A DNA stretch of 6,096 nt, taken from the NCBI GenBank assembly GCA_014379075.1, contig JACMMN010000024.1:1-6096 (forward strand), given 5' to 3'. This DNA is from Pyrinomonadaceae bacterium (GTDB lineage: Bacteria; Acidobacteriota; Blastocatellia; Pyrinomonadales; Pyrinomonadaceae). How positions within the stretch are numbered: the first letter of the stretch is position 1; every line of letters begins with the position of its first letter. Positions 5,374-6,096 of the stretch are shown here, piece after piece. The notes beneath the pieces were generated by a model that was not told the origin of the DNA, did no database searches, and worked only from the letters and a program-made list of their open reading frames with translations. The position numbers were made by a program, and so were the translations under genes.

Positions 5374-5591
5374 GTAATTATTTGAAGCTTGCTCCGGCAA
5401 TGCTGGCCGCACCAAATGGATATCTTTGGTCGTCCTATGATGAAGAGGCTGATGTTTTATATATCAATTTCAAAAAACCGAGTGTGGCAACCGATAGCGA
5501 ATTGACCGATGATGACGTAATAATTCGCTACGAAGGCGAGGAAATTATTGGATTGACTATTTTGCACGTCAGCCAAAGAAAAGATTTTTAA
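5355..5591 (+). CDS. DUF2283 domain protein
   Basis: A 78-aa protein. After an N-terminal extension (MVSTEISNYLKLAPAMLAAP), residues about 24-75 carry the DUF2283 pattern: WSSYDEEADVLYINF, an acidic linker, DDVIIRYEGEEIIGLTILHV, SQRKDF (compare the family consensus YD.EADVLYI...V...DDVI..YDEEG.IVGIEIL..S.R). Function of the family is unknown; members often sit beside small toxin-like or host-inhibition-type genes, so an antitoxin-like role for the frameshifted gene upstream is possible but inferred. The ATG is preceded by AGAGAG about 7 nt upstream and lies inside the restored upstream frame. nuoG starts 7 bp after the stop. Intact, unlike its neighbour. Confidence 0.75.
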   Translation: MVSTEISNYLKLAPAMLAAPNGYLWSSYDEEADVLYINFKKPSVATDSELTDDDVIIRYEGEEIIGLTILHVSQRKDF

Positions 5592-5598
5592 CCGAATA

Positions 5599-6096
5599 AT
5601 GTCAACAGAACTTATAAAAGTTACTATCAACGAAAAGGAATTCGAGGTCGAAAAAGGCGCCTTACTGATCGACGTGTGCCGCGAGAACGAGTTCAGCATT
5701 CCGTCTTTTTGTTATTACAAAGACCTGGCGCTTCAGGCTTCGTGCCGGATGTGTTTGGTCCGCATCGAGAAGATGCCGAAATTGCAGACTTCGTGCACAA
5801 TCACCTGTACCGACGGGATGAATGTTACGACAGCAAGTCCGGAAATTGAGAAAGCACAGAGGGCGATGGGCGAATTCTTGCTGACGAATCATCCGCTCGA
5901 TTGCCCCGTCTGTGACCGCGGCGGCGAATGCGAACTGCAGGAAGTGATATTCGATTGGGGCGATGTCGAAGAGCGTTTTACCGAGAAAAAGAACGTCCAG
6001 CCGGAAAAATACCTTTCGCCGATCGTCGCCAACGATCCTCAGCGATGCATTCTCTGTAAACGCTGCACACGCGTTTGCGATGAATGGATGGGCGAA
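5599..6096 (+). CDS. nuoG: NADH-quinone oxidoreductase subunit G (NuoG), 3'-truncated by window end
   Basis: The first 166 residues of the 75-kDa-type iron-sulfur subunit of complex I, which relays electrons from NuoF/NuoE toward NuoB. The N-terminal ferredoxin-like domain holds cluster N1b with Cys38, Cys49, Cys52 and Cys66 (PSFCYYKDLALQASCRMC, then TSC). The His-Cys3 motif for cluster N5 is His98, Cys102, Cys105 and Cys111 (HPLDCPVCDRGGECELQ). The next motif begins at Cys150, Cys153, Cys156 (RCILCKRCTRVCDE), the ligands of the following [4Fe-4S] cluster whose distal Cys lies beyond the window; Cys160 is an additional cysteine giving a ferredoxin-like CX2CX2CX3C spacing, as also seen in formate-dehydrogenase and hydrogenase relatives. 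The remainder, including the molybdopterin-oxidoreductase-like region, is outside the window. The ATG is 7 bp after the DUF2283 stop with no clear Shine-Dalgarno. Confidence 0.96.
   Translation, partial: MSTELIKVTINEKEFEVEKGALLIDVCRENEFSIPSFCYYKDLALQASCRMCLVRIEKMPKLQTSCTITCTDGMNVTTASPEIEKAQRAMGEFLLTNHPLDCPVCDRGGECELQEVIFDWGDVEERFTEKKNVQPEKYLSPIVANDPQRCILCKRCTRVCDEWMGE

Overview
The window is the middle of a respiratory complex I (NADH:quinone oxidoreductase) operon. All genes lie on the + strand and are tightly packed. The nuo genes run in the usual D-E-F-G order: the C-terminal part of nuoD (window start to 901), complete nuoE (1366-1899), complete nuoF (3558-4868), and the N-terminal part of nuoG (5599 to window end). 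The NADH-dehydrogenase module genes E, F and G, often adjacent elsewhere, are here separated by unrelated small genes.

The non-nuo genes are: a 148-aa coiled-coil protein between D and E (904-1350); a secreted SIMPL-domain protein (2020-2895), a 53-aa HicB-like protein (2898-3059) and a signal peptidase I homologue (3056-3553) between E and F; and a bTHX-type small ribosomal protein (4904-5044), a frameshifted small gene (5063-5373) and a DUF2283 protein (5355-5591) between F and G. The HicB-like gene and bTHX are short ORFs that are easily missed.

The most notable observation is the signal peptidase homologue. It keeps the S26 family boxes, including GDNRSESEDSR, but has Ala where the catalytic Ser belongs and Phe where the general-base Lys belongs, so it looks like a pseudoenzyme. 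The second is the gene at 5063: its reading frame ends at 5269, but a family-like C-terminus continues in the -1 frame to 5373. This fits loss of one T from a T run.

Organism: a free-living Gram-negative-type bacterium with moderate GC, full nuo genes, bTHX and a SIMPL protein. My best guess is Acidobacteriota (Blastocatellia-like), from the general look of the proteins and the gene mixture. This is an inference without database support.

Likely logic: one polycistronic transcript encodes the peripheral arm of complex I. NuoE, NuoF and NuoG form the NADH-oxidising module and NuoD forms part of the quinone-reducing module. The intervening genes sit 2-120 bp from their neighbours and are probably co-transcribed. 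Only SIMPL and bTHX have strong Shine-Dalgarno sequences, so these two may be translated independently of their upstream neighbours. No tRNA, rRNA, CRISPR array or insertion sequence was seen. No gene-free stretch exceeds 300 bases; the longest is 1900-2019, which holds an inverted repeat.
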